Of a stretch of 64,000 nucleotides of DNA, positions 25,799-35,396 are shown piece after piece. Positions within the stretch are counted from its first letter, which is position 1; the number at the start of each line of letters is the position of its first letter. Made by a program: the position numbers and the translations under genes. The DNA is from DASXUX01 sp036504595 (GTDB taxonomy: Bacteria > Planctomycetota > SZUA-567 > H5-PLA8): contig DASXUX010000089.1 in the NCBI GenBank assembly GCA_036504595.1, positions 6,221 to 70,220 of the forward strand, given 5' to 3'. A model generated the notes under the pieces. The model was not told where the DNA came from and searched no databases. It was given only the letters and a program-made list of their open reading frames with translations.

Positions 25799-26461
25799 TT
25801 GGCAGGGTTCAATAAATTGGTATCCAACGCGTGGAGGGTTGAGTATGCGGCTGCCCGCAATCCGGTTTGCCCAGAATGCCAGAAGCAGGTTCCGTTTCGT
25901 GCTCGCTGTTGTGCAAGCTGCAGAGCCGCGTTCACCGAGAGTGAAATTGAGTCGTTCCTCAGAGTACACATGCAGCACTTGCGGTTTAGGACGCTGGCAG
26001 GTGTGACCACCGCTGGTGACATCGCGCGACTGCGCGCCTCACGAGCAGAAGCCGAGGCGAGGTCCGCTGACGGCGTGGCCTTGGGTCTGGCGTTACTTGG
26101 TGCCAGTCGCGATGATGCGTCCTCTTACGCCGTGGCAAACGCCATGCGCCAGGAGGCAAGCATCGGAGCCATGCGTTCAGCGATAAGGCGTCCGTCCGTC
26201 GCGACGGTGGAACGCACTTACGAGCAGAACGTGCGCACTACGATCGCCACGCTTAACACGAGCAAACTTGAGGGGCAGCCAGTACTTTGGCGAGAGGGAC
26301 ACAAAAGGTTTCGAGGACTGATCGATAGAATCTCAGAGGAAAATGGCGTTCTGAATGGCATGTTGTTGATGAGTCGTCAGTTCGTTCGTGAACGCCTTAC
26401 CTTTGCCTATCCGGTGCGCTTTGAAGCGAAATCCGGCTTCTGGGTCGTTCAACCATTTTAA
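25799..26461 (+). CDS. Hypothetical zinc-ribbon protein
   Basis: About 220 residues from a TTG start; the frame is open further upstream and the true start is uncertain. A four-cysteine zinc ribbon is visible near the N-terminus (CPECQKQVPF and CCASC). The rest is mainly helical and charged, with no domain I recognise. Base composition is less GC-rich than that of neighbouring genes, and it lies between two repeat-bounded genes, so it may be acquired. About 230 bases after it (26462-26688) hold only a short hydrophobic frame without a start. Confidence 0.5.
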   Translation: MAGFNKLVSNAWRVEYAAARNPVCPECQKQVPFRARCCASCRAAFTESEIESFLRVHMQHLRFRTLAGVTTAGDIARLRASRAEAEARSADGVALGLALLGASRDDASSYAVANAMRQEASIGAMRSAIRRPSVATVERTYEQNVRTTIATLNTSKLEGQPVLWREGHKRFRGLIDRISEENGVLNGMLLMSRQFVRERLTFAYPVRFEAKSGFWVVQPF

Positions 26462-26688
26462 CGCTTGCGCCCTCATTCTGCTGCTTGGCGTTGGACGTCG
26501 CCGTTTGCTCCGCCATTCTGCTCGCAATCGCGCTTGTGTTAGAGTTCCGCATCCGCCGCCAGCCGCGCCGATTGTTATAGCCCCTCCCATATCACTCGCG
26601 GATCGCCTTCAACAGGCCCCCGATTCTGCTGTATACGGTTCCGTGACCTGTCGCTACGCTCTGGCCGTCAGTCACACGGAGCCCCTCA

Positions 26689-29600
26689 ATGCTAAGACGA
26701 TTCGTCCTGCTCTTCGGCGTAGCTTCATCCTTCCTTTTCGCCGCCACTTCCCCGCTCGACTCCGCCATCACCGAAGCCGACATCGATTTGCCTCAATGCA
26801 AAGTCCTCCTCAACGGCCAGCCCGTCGCAGAAGCAAAGGGCAGCGTTCTCGGCACTTTCGGTCTTTCGCAAAAAGGACCGTGGAGCGGCGGCGAACGCGC
26901 GGAACAGAAGAAATTCGTTTACCTTATCGCCTTCAACAAGCCCGTGAAGCTCGGCTCGATCCTGTGCGATCACCACGGTCAGTGGCGAACGCTGAAAGCA
27001 GATGTCACTGCGATCGACGCCGCAAAAGACGAACAGTGGGAAGCCATCGTCTTTCCGCCGAATCAATGCGGCATGCGGCTCGCGACCTTTCCGCCGGGGT
27101 TTCAGACACGAGCGCTACTCTTTCAAGACACTCGCGGCTGGGGACGTTCCGAAATTCGGACGCTGCGGCTGTTTTCCGCGCGCCTCCACAACGTTGCTCC
27201 GGACGGCCTGGCGAATGGCGAGGCCGACTACATTTCGTATGCCGATTTGCGCCCGCCGATCAGCTTCGCCGCCGCCAATCTCGTCAAAGGCAGCGGCAGT
27301 TGGCAAAGCCACGGGCCGGACAACCGTGGGCGCATCCATCGCGCGCCGGTCTCCGATATTTCGCCAAGCTGGCTCGTGATTTCCTGGGACGCCCCGAAGA
27401 AAGTTTGCGGCCTGTTTCTTCAAGACAACTTCCAGGACTTCAAACTGTTCTCCTACAGCGGACCCGAAGGCGTGAATCCGGCTGTCGGCAGCGAGCAAGA
27501 CTGGACCAAGCTGAAGCCCGCCATCGACGGCGGCAACGGCGGCCGATTCATTTCGTTCCCCGAAGTCAGCACGCGCGGCCTGAAGCTACTGATCCACAAA
27601 ACCGAGCAACCGCAGTACGCCGCGGTGGGTTCGCTGCTGGCTCTCACCGACCTGCAAGCGGCCCCTGCGCCCACGCGCGTCGTCGTCGAAGAACAGCCAC
27701 CGCTGAAGATCAGCTTCAAACTGGAGCAGGACGGCATCGTCACCCTCGCCGTCGATGACGCTCAAGGCCGCCGTCTGCGCAATCTGCTGGCGCGTTCGCA
27801 ACGCAAAGCGGGCGAAGTTTCCGTCGGCTGGGACCTGAAGGATGAAAAAGGCAATCTGGTCGCGCCCGGCAAGTGCGTGTGGAAAGCCATCACGCATCCC
27901 GGCCTGACGCTGAACTACGAGATGACGCCGTACCCGAACATCACCGACAACGCGCCCGAAAATTCCCCGTGGCTCAACGGCGCCAGCGGCCCCGGCGGCT
28001 GGCTCGCCGACCACTCCGCGCCCATCGCCGCGTGCTCGGCCGGCGAAAAAATGTTCTTCAGTTCGCCCTGCGCCGAAAGCGGCGTGGCGTTGATCGAAAC
28101 CGACCTGACCGGCCGCAAACTGTGGGGCCACCACAACCTGATGGCGTGGGTCGGGCCTTCGCTCCTAGCGTGCGACGGGCAGCAGCTTTTCGCCGCCGCG
28201 AAGACAGATTCCGACCACGTCTGGCGTTTTCAGTTGCCGGAGAAAAAGCTGGATACGTTCCTGCAGCTCTCCTCCACGCCGCAGCGCCGCCGTGGCGTGC
28301 AAGGCATGGCCGCGCGCGATGGCAAACTCTATCTTTCCGTCAGCGGGGATAGCAGCTACGTCGCGGGCGCCGCCGCCGTCGAAGACGTGGACGTCGAACA
28401 CTGCGAGCCCCGCTATGGCGCGCCGCCGAAATCCAACGATGCGAACGCGCCGGAGTACCGCAACGATTTCCTGCGCCTGTTCCGGCTGACCTTCACGCCG
28501 CCCGGAAACAGCGGCCTGCATGTTCTGGAAACGTCGAAGAGCGCCACCCCGCGCCAGCACATCGTCCTTGCGTTCAATCGTCCGGTTCCGGTTGGCAGTC
28601 TCGTCTTCCCCGTGCCCGACGACGCGAGCCTGCACGTGCGGCTGAGCGTCCTCAAGGCCGACGCGCCCTATCCGCCGCAGCCGGCAAGCGAGAAGCAATG
28701 GAACGTGTTCTGGAAAGGTCCGGCGAAAGGCTGGACGGTCGTCGCCGCGCCCGAAAAGACCGAAACGCGAGCGCTCCGCATCAGCTTCGATCGCGGCATG
28801 GACGAAATTGACGAACTGCTCGAGGCCGGCGCGCCCAATCCCGACAAGGAAGCCAAGAACGCCTGGCGCGCGCAGATCGAAGGCATGAAGATTTTGCGCC
28901 GCCGTTTCGCGAGCCCGCCGCCCGCAAAGGTCAGCGTCAGCTCCGGCGAAATCAACAAGGCCGGCGAATGGGACGCTCAGCGCGACAAGCCCGTCACCGC
29001 CGCTGACCCGGGCATCTACATGCTGCAGTGGGACGCGCCGCAAAGTTTCCGCGGCTTGGCCATCGAAGAAATCGACGGAAAGACCACCGAGATCGACGCC
29101 TTCACCGGCCCGGACGGCGAAGCGATCGCCTTGCACAATGAAAAAAGCTGGCAGAAGGTCGCCTCGTACGAACAGCCGCTGCGCGATTACTATCAGCCTG
29201 GTCAGCAATACAACCAGCGCGCGCGGTACCTGGACGGCTACGTCGATTTCGGCAAAGAAATCAAGACGCGAGCTCTGCGCCTGCGCGTGATCGCGCAGTG
29301 GACGTGGCGCGAAGACGGCCGCGAAGGCTGCGCCGGTGTGCGCCTCGATCGCGGCGGCCAGACGCTCGACCCCACGCGCTGCCGCATCTACGGCGTCGCG
29401 CCGCTTCAATACATCGGCGGTGAAGCGCCCGTCGATCCGCTGCTCGCCGGCCGGCTCGAAGTCTACGACACGGCGACGAAGAAACTGCTTCAGGAACTCC
29501 CGCTCGAAAAAGGCGGAAAGCTTGCGTTCAATTCCGGCGGCCAGCTTTTCGCTGTCTCCGGACCGCAGGTCGTGCGCTGCGACCTTACTAAAGGAGCGCA

Positions 29601-31902
29601 TCAGCCGATCACCACCGATCTGAAGGAGCCGCGCGCGATCACCTTCGACAAGGCCGGCAATCTTTACGCGTTCGATGGCGCGGCCGACCGCCGCGTCATT
29701 TACGTGTACGATCCTGCGGGCAAATTCACGCGCACCATCGGCACGCCCGGCGGTCGCGTCGTCGGCCCCTGGGATCCCACGCGCTTCTGCAGCGGGCCGT
29801 GGGTCGGTGTGGACCTCGCGATCGACGCGAAAGATCAACTCTGGGTTGTCGAATGCGACTATGACCCAAAACGCATCAGCCTGTGGAGCACTGACGGAAC
29901 GTTCAAAAAAGACTTCTTCGGCAACACGAGCTACGGCGGCGGCGGCGTGCTTGATCCATATGACAAGAAGCGCCTCTTCCTCGGGCGAATGGAATTCGAG
30001 CTCGATTGGCAAACCGGCAAGACGCGCCTGAAAAACATGACCTGGATGGGCAACTCGCACCCCGGCGAAGTGCCGATACGCGTGGTCGGGCCGGCGCGGA
30101 GGCCCGGCGCTACCCCTGCCGGCACGGAGGCCGGCGCTACCTACCTTGTCACGCGCCCGAACTTCGGCGGCGCGTCCTGCGGTGTTGTGTATCTCTATGA
30201 GAAAGACCACCTGCGCCGCGTGGCCGCCGTCGGCCGCGCCGGCCGCTTCGAACCTCTGCGCACGCCCGAAGTGATGGCCAGCCTCGGCCGCAAGCCGCTC
30301 GGCGAGTGTGCGTTTGCGTGGAGCGACCGCAACGGCGACGGCAACGTGCAGCCGGACGAGGTCACGTTCTTCGACGATCCCGGTGCCGTCGGGGCGTTCG
30401 ATGAATCCCTCGGCGTCAGCGCTGGAACGTGGCGCTACGAAGTAAAGGAGTTCCTGCCCAACGGCGCGCCCGTCTACGAGCGCCGCAAGCTGCCCGGCGG
30501 CCGCAAGGACGACTTCCCGTTCAAACTCGCCAGCGGAAATCTTTTCGCCATCGGCAGCGGCGACGGCAAGGTGGATTACGCGCTCGCCCCCGATGGTGCA
30601 CTGGCGTGGTCGTATCCGGCCGGCGGCCGCGGCGTCCACGCGCTGTATTCGGCCAAGCCGTGGTCCGTCGATCAGGTCGTCGCGGAGTTCGACGTGGTCG
30701 GCCACGCGACAACAACCGCCGGCGATCTTGGCGAATTCGTCGTCACGAACACCAACAGCGGTATTTGGCACGTGTGGAGCGCCGACGGTTTGCTCGCCGG
30801 GCAGATTTTCCGTGACATGCGCGGCCCCGGCGCGCGCCCGTGGAGCATGCTGGAGCACAGCCGCGGCTTGGACCTGACAGATGTGACCGCCGGGCAGGAG
30901 CATTTCTCCGGCTATTTCTGCCGCACGCTGGAAGACAACAAGTTCTACGTGGTCGCCGGACACAATTTCGCTGGCGTAGCGGAAGTAAAAGGCTTCGAGA
31001 AGTTCAAACGCTTGCAGGGCGAAATTACCGTCGGCGCTCAAGAGATTGCGGCGGCGACCGAGTGGGAGCGCAAAGCGCAGCAGCGCAAAATCTACGAAGC
31101 CGCCAAGATCATCGAATGCCGCCGCGCCCCCGAGAACGTAAAGATCGACGGCGATCTGAAAGAGTGGAGCTTCGAAAGCGCCCGCCTGCAAAACGTGGAC
31201 GTGTCCTTCGCGATGGCCTACGACGATCAGAATCTCTACGTGTGCTACAAAGCCAGTTCCTGTGGCCCGCTGAAGAACACCGGCAATGACTGGAAGCGCC
31301 TCTTCAAGACCGGCGCCGCGATCGATCTGCAAATCGGCGTCAGTCCGGACGCTCCAGCCGACCGCAAAGAACCCGCGCGCGGTGACCTGCGCATCCTTAT
31401 GTCTGTCGCCGGCGGAAAGCCGATCGCCGTTCTCTACGAACCCAATCATCCCGGCGCGAAGAAAGAGGAAGCCTGGGAAACGCACACCGGGGTCTTCAAT
31501 GCCGCCTTCGATCGCGTGACCGTTCTCGACGGCGTAAAAATCGCCCCGCAAACGCCGCGCGATGCGCAGGACGCGGCCTCTGGCTACGCCCTCGAAGCCT
31601 CTATTCCGCTGGCCGCCATCGGGCTGAAGATCACGCCCGGCCTGCGCCTGAAACTGGACTGGGGCATTCTGGTCAGCGGCCCGAATGGCACCGAAGTGCT
31701 GCAGCGCCTGTACTGGGCGAACAGTTCGACCGCGATCGTCTCCGACGAAGCCGCCGAAGCCATGCTCCATCCGTCTCTGTGGGGCTACGTTCGTTTCTCC
31801 GGCGCTGCGGGAAAAGCGGGCTCGACCGACGACCTGCATCCCGACAAGATGCTCAAGCGCAGTTCCAAGGACGTGGATGGATTGAAGCTGGAAGAAGAAT
31901 GA
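26689..31902 (+). CDS. Large exported multidomain beta-propeller/carbohydrate-binding protein
   Basis: 1737 residues with a signal peptide (FVLLFGVASSFLFAA). Visible parts: discoidin-like beta domains (about 60-330; SWLVISWDAPKKVCGLFLQD), a FlgD-like Ig module (about 345-405; ARSQRKAGEVSVGWDLKDEK), two further discoidin-like segments, a long NHL/SMP-30-type propeller (about 920-1440; RAITFDKAGNLYAFDG, GVDLAIDAKDQLWVVECD) and a C-terminal DOMON/CBM9-like domain (about 1475-1715; APENVKIDGDLKEW). No catalytic centre is obvious, so it may bind or scaffold polysaccharides at the cell surface. An in-frame REP-like insertion lies at residues about 1134-1151. It precedes the GH36-type gene on the same strand. 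Confidence 0.85.
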   Translation: MLRRFVLLFGVASSFLFAATSPLDSAITEADIDLPQCKVLLNGQPVAEAKGSVLGTFGLSQKGPWSGGERAEQKKFVYLIAFNKPVKLGSILCDHHGQWRTLKADVTAIDAAKDEQWEAIVFPPNQCGMRLATFPPGFQTRALLFQDTRGWGRSEIRTLRLFSARLHNVAPDGLANGEADYISYADLRPPISFAAANLVKGSGSWQSHGPDNRGRIHRAPVSDISPSWLVISWDAPKKVCGLFLQDNFQDFKLFSYSGPEGVNPAVGSEQDWTKLKPAIDGGNGGRFISFPEVSTRGLKLLIHKTEQPQYAAVGSLLALTDLQAAPAPTRVVVEEQPPLKISFKLEQDGIVTLAVDDAQGRRLRNLLARSQRKAGEVSVGWDLKDEKGNLVAPGKCVWKAITHPGLTLNYEMTPYPNITDNAPENSPWLNGASGPGGWLADHSAPIAACSAGEKMFFSSPCAESGVALIETDLTGRKLWGHHNLMAWVGPSLLACDGQQLFAAAKTDSDHVWRFQLPEKKLDTFLQLSSTPQRRRGVQGMAARDGKLYLSVSGDSSYVAGAAAVEDVDVEHCEPRYGAPPKSNDANAPEYRNDFLRLFRLTFTPPGNSGLHVLETSKSATPRQHIVLAFNRPVPVGSLVFPVPDDASLHVRLSVLKADAPYPPQPASEKQWNVFWKGPAKGWTVVAAPEKTETRALRISFDRGMDEIDELLEAGAPNPDKEAKNAWRAQIEGMKILRRRFASPPPAKVSVSSGEINKAGEWDAQRDKPVTAADPGIYMLQWDAPQSFRGLAIEEIDGKTTEIDAFTGPDGEAIALHNEKSWQKVASYEQPLRDYYQPGQQYNQRARYLDGYVDFGKEIKTRALRLRVIAQWTWREDGREGCAGVRLDRGGQTLDPTRCRIYGVAPLQYIGGEAPVDPLLAGRLEVYDTATKKLLQELPLEKGGKLAFNSGGQLFAVSGPQVVRCDLTKGAHQPITTDLKEPRAITFDKAGNLYAFDGAADRRVIYVYDPAGKFTRTIGTPGGRVVGPWDPTRFCSGPWVGVDLAIDAKDQLWVVECDYDPKRISLWSTDGTFKKDFFGNTSYGGGGVLDPYDKKRLFLGRMEFELDWQTGKTRLKNMTWMGNSHPGEVPIRVVGPARRPGATPAGTEAGATYLVTRPNFGGASCGVVYLYEKDHLRRVAAVGRAGRFEPLRTPEVMASLGRKPLGECAFAWSDRNGDGNVQPDEVTFFDDPGAVGAFDESLGVSAGTWRYEVKEFLPNGAPVYERRKLPGGRKDDFPFKLASGNLFAIGSGDGKVDYALAPDGALAWSYPAGGRGVHALYSAKPWSVDQVVAEFDVVGHATTTAGDLGEFVVTNTNSGIWHVWSADGLLAGQIFRDMRGPGARPWSMLEHSRGLDLTDVTAGQEHFSGYFCRTLEDNKFYVVAGHNFAGVAEVKGFEKFKRLQGEITVGAQEIAAATEWERKAQQRKIYEAAKIIECRRAPENVKIDGDLKEWSFESARLQNVDVSFAMAYDDQNLYVCYKASSCGPLKNTGNDWKRLFKTGAAIDLQIGVSPDAPADRKEPARGDLRILMSVAGGKPIAVLYEPNHPGAKKEEAWETHTGVFNAAFDRVTVLDGVKIAPQTPRDAQDAASGYALEASIPLAAIGLKITPGLRLKLDWGILVSGPNGTEVLQRLYWANSSTAIVSDEAAEAMLHPSLWGYVRFSGAAGKAGSTDDLHPDKMLKRSSKDVDGLKLEEE
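30088..30141. repeat. In-frame REP-like repeat, two copies
   Basis: Two successive copies of GGAGGCCCGGCGCTACC and GGCACGGAGGCCGGCGCTAC encode RRPGATPAGTEAGAT inside the propeller region of the 1737-residue protein. Confidence 0.85.
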
Positions 31903-31984
31903 TGGTGGCACGCACGAGTCCGCGCCGTCTCTTTGGCGCGGACTCGTGCGTGCGGCAGTGCAGCAAGAGCACGATGACAGAACT

Positions 31985-32013
31985 TTTTCCTCTGTGTCCT
32001 CTGCGTTCTCTGT
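31985..32013. repeat. Short tandem repeat CCTCTGTGT type
   Basis: Units CCTCTGTGT, CCTCTGCGT and TCTCTGTGG have a 9-base period. Relatives lie at 35300-35338, 37128-37224 and 49703-49737. Confidence 0.75.
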
Positions 32014-32054
32014 GGTAAGCCTTTGCCTTTGACTCAACAGACCAGAGGCGATCC

Positions 32055-35000
32055 ATGAAACGTTTCCTGTCCATATTGCTGTTCGTGTCCGTCGCCGCCT
32101 GCGCGGGCGAAACCGTCTCTCCCGACGAACTGAAACAAAACACCGATTGGGTTCAGCAGAATCTGCTCGGCGCCAACGCTCCTTTCTCCTTTATATACGG
32201 CGCGAAGCCATCGTCCGCTCTGCTGTCTGCTTGGGAGAAAAGCCTCCAGAGCAACAAGCTCGACGCGCAGCGCACGGAGCACGTGCTCACGTATACCGAT
32301 AAGGCATCGGGCCTCTCAATCCGATGTCGCGCTATCGAATACCATGATTTCCCCACCGTCGAATGGACCCTCTATTTCAAGAACACCGGTGCCGCTGATT
32401 CGCCCATCATCGAGAACATTCAGGCCCTCGACTTGAAACTCAACCGCACGGCCGCCGAAGAGTTCCTCCTGCACTACCACACGGGCGACAACTGCTCCGC
32501 GAAAAGTTACGAGCCGCACGTGACCAAGCTCGACCCGAACTTCAACAAGCGTTTCGCACCTGCCGGCGGACGCGGCACCAACGGAGCGTATCCCTACTAC
32601 AACATCGAGTACGACGACGGCGGCGTGATCGCCGTCATCGGCTGGCCCGGCCAGTGGTCGTCGAATTTCCAGCGCGATGGCGCCAGCGGACTGCGCATCA
32701 CTGGCGGCCAGGAACTCACGCGCTTCAAGCTCCTACCCGGCGAAGAAGTGCGCTCGCCACTGATCGTGCTGCAATTCTGGAAAGGGGTAGCGCCGGCCTC
32801 CGTGCCGGCCGGTGGTGCCGGCGTCCCTGCCGGCCAGCAAGGAGGCTGGATTCGCGCGCAAAACATCTGGCGCCGCTGGATGATCGCGCACAACCTGCCG
32901 CGCACGGGCGGAAAGCTTCCGCCGCCGTTCACAAGCTCCTGCATGGGCCTGCATCAGTCGGAAGTCAGCGAGAAAGGATACATCGACGCCTTCTTGAAAG
33001 GCGGCGTGAAGCTCGACTACTGGTGGATGGACGCGGGCTGGTATCCGTGCAAGGATTGGTGGCAAGTCGGCACGTGGGAACCCGATCCCGCGCGTTTCCC
33101 GAAAGGCATTCGCCCTGTCTCCGACTATGCGCACTCCAAAGGGATGAAACTGGTCCTGTGGTTTGAACCTGAGCGCGTTCATCCGGACACGTGGCTGCAC
33201 AAGAATCACCCGGAATGGCTGCTGAAGAACCAACTCTTCAACCTCGGCAATCTCGACGCGCGAAAGTGGATGACGGAGCACATCGACACGTTCATCAACG
33301 AGCAAGGCATCGATCTCTACCGCCAGGACTTCAACATGGACCCGCTGTCGCACTGGCGCACGGGTGAGCCCGATGACCGCAAAGGCATTCAGGAAATCAA
33401 GCACGTCGAAGGCTATCTCGCCTTCTGGGATGAACTGCGCAAGCGGCACCCCGACATGCTCATCGATTCGTGCGCCTCGGGTGGCCGGCGCAACGATCTG
33501 GAAACCCTGCGCCGCTCCTTGCCGCTGTTGCGCAGCGATTTCCAAGCGCCGCAGAACATGAACGACCGCACGATGCTCGTCGGCAACCAGGGCCACACCT
33601 ACGGGCTGTCCTTCTGGGTTCCGTACTACGGAACTGGCGTTTTCTATAATGACGTCTATGGCGCGCGCAGCCACCTCACGCCCGCGATGGGTCTCGGCTT
33701 CAGCGGCGAATCCGAAAAGGTGGATTGGCCCGCCTTTCAGCGCCGCGTCGCCGACTGGAAGGCCGTCGCCGACTATTTTTATGGCGATTACTACCCCCTC
33801 ACGCCCTACAGCCTCTCCGAAAACGATTGGATCGCCTGGCAGTTCAACGGCAATCAGAACCGCGACCGTGAGGGAGCGGCCGGCGAGGGCTTCATCCAAG
33901 CGTTCCGCCGCGCTCAAGCGCCCGAAGCATCGATGCGCCTGAAGCTGCATAGTCTCGATGCCAACGCCGTTTACGACATCCGGAACCTGGACGTTGACGG
34001 CATCTCGCGCGGATCGGGCCGCGCACTGATGGAGCCTGGCCTGCTGGTCAGACTTGCCAGCCGCCGGCAAGCCGCGTTGATCACGTACAAACGCGTGAAC
34101 ATGCTGGCCGCCGTGATTTTCGCGGACGCCGACACCGCCGAAGTGCTCCAGCCACTGAACTTCAGCGGGAAAGACTCCTGCGCCCCGAATGGCGCCATCG
34201 CCAGCTACGCCTGGGATTTCGGCGACGGCAGCACGGGAAACGGTCCGACGATCGAGCACGCGTACAAAGCCGCCGGCTCCTTTACGGTGAAGCTGACCGT
34301 CAAGGACGCACAGGGCGCGACCGACGCGATTTCTCTGGCGCTCGACGTGAAGCCTGCCGATACCACGCCGCCCGCGGTCATCGCGGTTGCGTCCGGACAT
34401 CCCGAACGGGTCGTCGTCACCTTCAGTGAACCGGTCGAACAAACGAGCGCCGAAGCGATCGCGAACTACTCGATCGATCATGACGTGAAAGTCACCGCCG
34501 CGTCGCTGGAACCCAGCCTCTCCGCCGTCACGCTTACCGTTTCACCTCTTGCCGAAAAGGTGGACTACACGCTCAGCGTCAGCAACGTGAAGGACCGCTC
34601 GCGCAGCGCAAACGCCATCGCCGCCGGCGCGAAGCAGACCTTCCGTTATTCGGGTTTGTACGCGCACTGGCGCTTGGATGACGGCCAGGGCGAGATCGCG
34701 GTCGATTCATCCGGAAACGGCCATCATGGCACCTTGATGGGCGGGCCGGCGTGGGTCGTGGCGCAGACTGTCAAGCCTGCGAAAGCGCTGAGCTTCGACG
34801 GCGTAGACGATCTGCTGGAGAGCAACACGTACCTGTCGGACATGGACGTGCCGTTCTCCATCACGCTGTGGGTAAACCCGGCGGCGAAACAAATGGAGCA
34901 CGCCGACATCTTCGGCAATCACGGCGAACCATTTCTTGGCATCAGCCTTCAACAGGACGGCACGAAGCTGAACAGTTACGGTTTCGGCTGCGGCGACGGC

Positions 35001-35282
35001 AAACGCTGGCAGGGCGCCGGGCCGGTGCAACTGAAGGCTGACGAGTGGCAGCACGTGGCGATCGTCTGCGATGGCCAGTCGGCGTTCATATACGTGAATG
35101 GCTCCGAGCAAGCCAAGACGCCGGCGAGCGGCCCACTGAAGCCTAATCGAAACCAGAATTTCAAGCTCGGCCAAGGCTACCACACCGGCCGGTATTTCCG
35201 CGGCTTACTGAGCGACGTGCGCATTTACCGGAAAGCACTTCTGCCGGCCGATGTCCTGGAGTTAGCGAAACCCAAGCCGTGA
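32055..35282 (+). CDS. Exported GH36-type alpha-galactosidase with PKD and LamG domains
   Basis: 1075 residues. Signal peptide (FLSILLFVSVAACAG). N-terminal beta-supersandwich (about 25-240), then a clan GH-D barrel (about 270-620): LDYWWMDAGWYP, LVLWFEPERV, nucleophile Asp in LYRQDFNMDP, acid/base Asp in DSCASGGRRNDLETLRRS. A PKD domain (about 705-775; IASYAWDFGDGSTGNG), an SbsA-type Ig domain (about 775-870) and a LamG domain (about 870-1070; HWRLDDGQGEIAVDSSGNG) follow. It should release terminal alpha-galactose or a similar sugar outside the cytoplasm. Two in-frame repeat insertions (residues about 245-260 and 601-609) lie at domain borders. GAGGCGATCC precedes the ATG. Confidence 0.9.
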   Translation: MKRFLSILLFVSVAACAGETVSPDELKQNTDWVQQNLLGANAPFSFIYGAKPSSALLSAWEKSLQSNKLDAQRTEHVLTYTDKASGLSIRCRAIEYHDFPTVEWTLYFKNTGAADSPIIENIQALDLKLNRTAAEEFLLHYHTGDNCSAKSYEPHVTKLDPNFNKRFAPAGGRGTNGAYPYYNIEYDDGGVIAVIGWPGQWSSNFQRDGASGLRITGGQELTRFKLLPGEEVRSPLIVLQFWKGVAPASVPAGGAGVPAGQQGGWIRAQNIWRRWMIAHNLPRTGGKLPPPFTSSCMGLHQSEVSEKGYIDAFLKGGVKLDYWWMDAGWYPCKDWWQVGTWEPDPARFPKGIRPVSDYAHSKGMKLVLWFEPERVHPDTWLHKNHPEWLLKNQLFNLGNLDARKWMTEHIDTFINEQGIDLYRQDFNMDPLSHWRTGEPDDRKGIQEIKHVEGYLAFWDELRKRHPDMLIDSCASGGRRNDLETLRRSLPLLRSDFQAPQNMNDRTMLVGNQGHTYGLSFWVPYYGTGVFYNDVYGARSHLTPAMGLGFSGESEKVDWPAFQRRVADWKAVADYFYGDYYPLTPYSLSENDWIAWQFNGNQNRDREGAAGEGFIQAFRRAQAPEASMRLKLHSLDANAVYDIRNLDVDGISRGSGRALMEPGLLVRLASRRQAALITYKRVNMLAAVIFADADTAEVLQPLNFSGKDSCAPNGAIASYAWDFGDGSTGNGPTIEHAYKAAGSFTVKLTVKDAQGATDAISLALDVKPADTTPPAVIAVASGHPERVVVTFSEPVEQTSAEAIANYSIDHDVKVTAASLEPSLSAVTLTVSPLAEKVDYTLSVSNVKDRSRSANAIAAGAKQTFRYSGLYAHWRLDDGQGEIAVDSSGNGHHGTLMGGPAWVVAQTVKPAKALSFDGVDDLLESNTYLSDMDVPFSITLWVNPAAKQMEHADIFGNHGEPFLGISLQQDGTKLNSYGFGCGDGKRWQGAGPVQLKADEWQHVAIVCDGQSAFIYVNGSEQAKTPASGPLKPNRNQNFKLGQGYHTGRYFRGLLSDVRIYRKALLPADVLELAKPKP
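32787..32835. repeat. In-frame REP-like repeat in the GH36 gene
   Basis: GTAGCGCCGGCCTCCGTGCC is the reverse orientation of the copies in the kinase gene. It encodes VAPASVPAGGAGVPAG between the N-terminal domain and the catalytic barrel. Confidence 0.85.
33857..33881. repeat. In-frame repeat (ACCGCGACCGTGAGGGAGC)
   Basis: Encodes NRDREGA near the end of the catalytic barrel. It is the same family as 25729-25753, where the central base change makes a stop codon. Confidence 0.8.
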
Positions 35283-35396
35283 CGCAAAAAGGCCAACAGC
35301 TCTGTGACCTCTGCGTTCTCTGTGTCCTCTGTGTTGAGGTAGTGGTAGGACCCCCGCAGAAGACTTGGCTACGATTGAGCGAAAGGATGTGATGAA

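Noticed and set aside
28165..32037. Minus-strand ORF of 1290 codons
   Set aside because: It is antisense to the 1737-residue gene, which has a signal peptide and clear domains. High GC removes stops from the opposite strand; the antisense product is His/Arg/Val-rich without domains.
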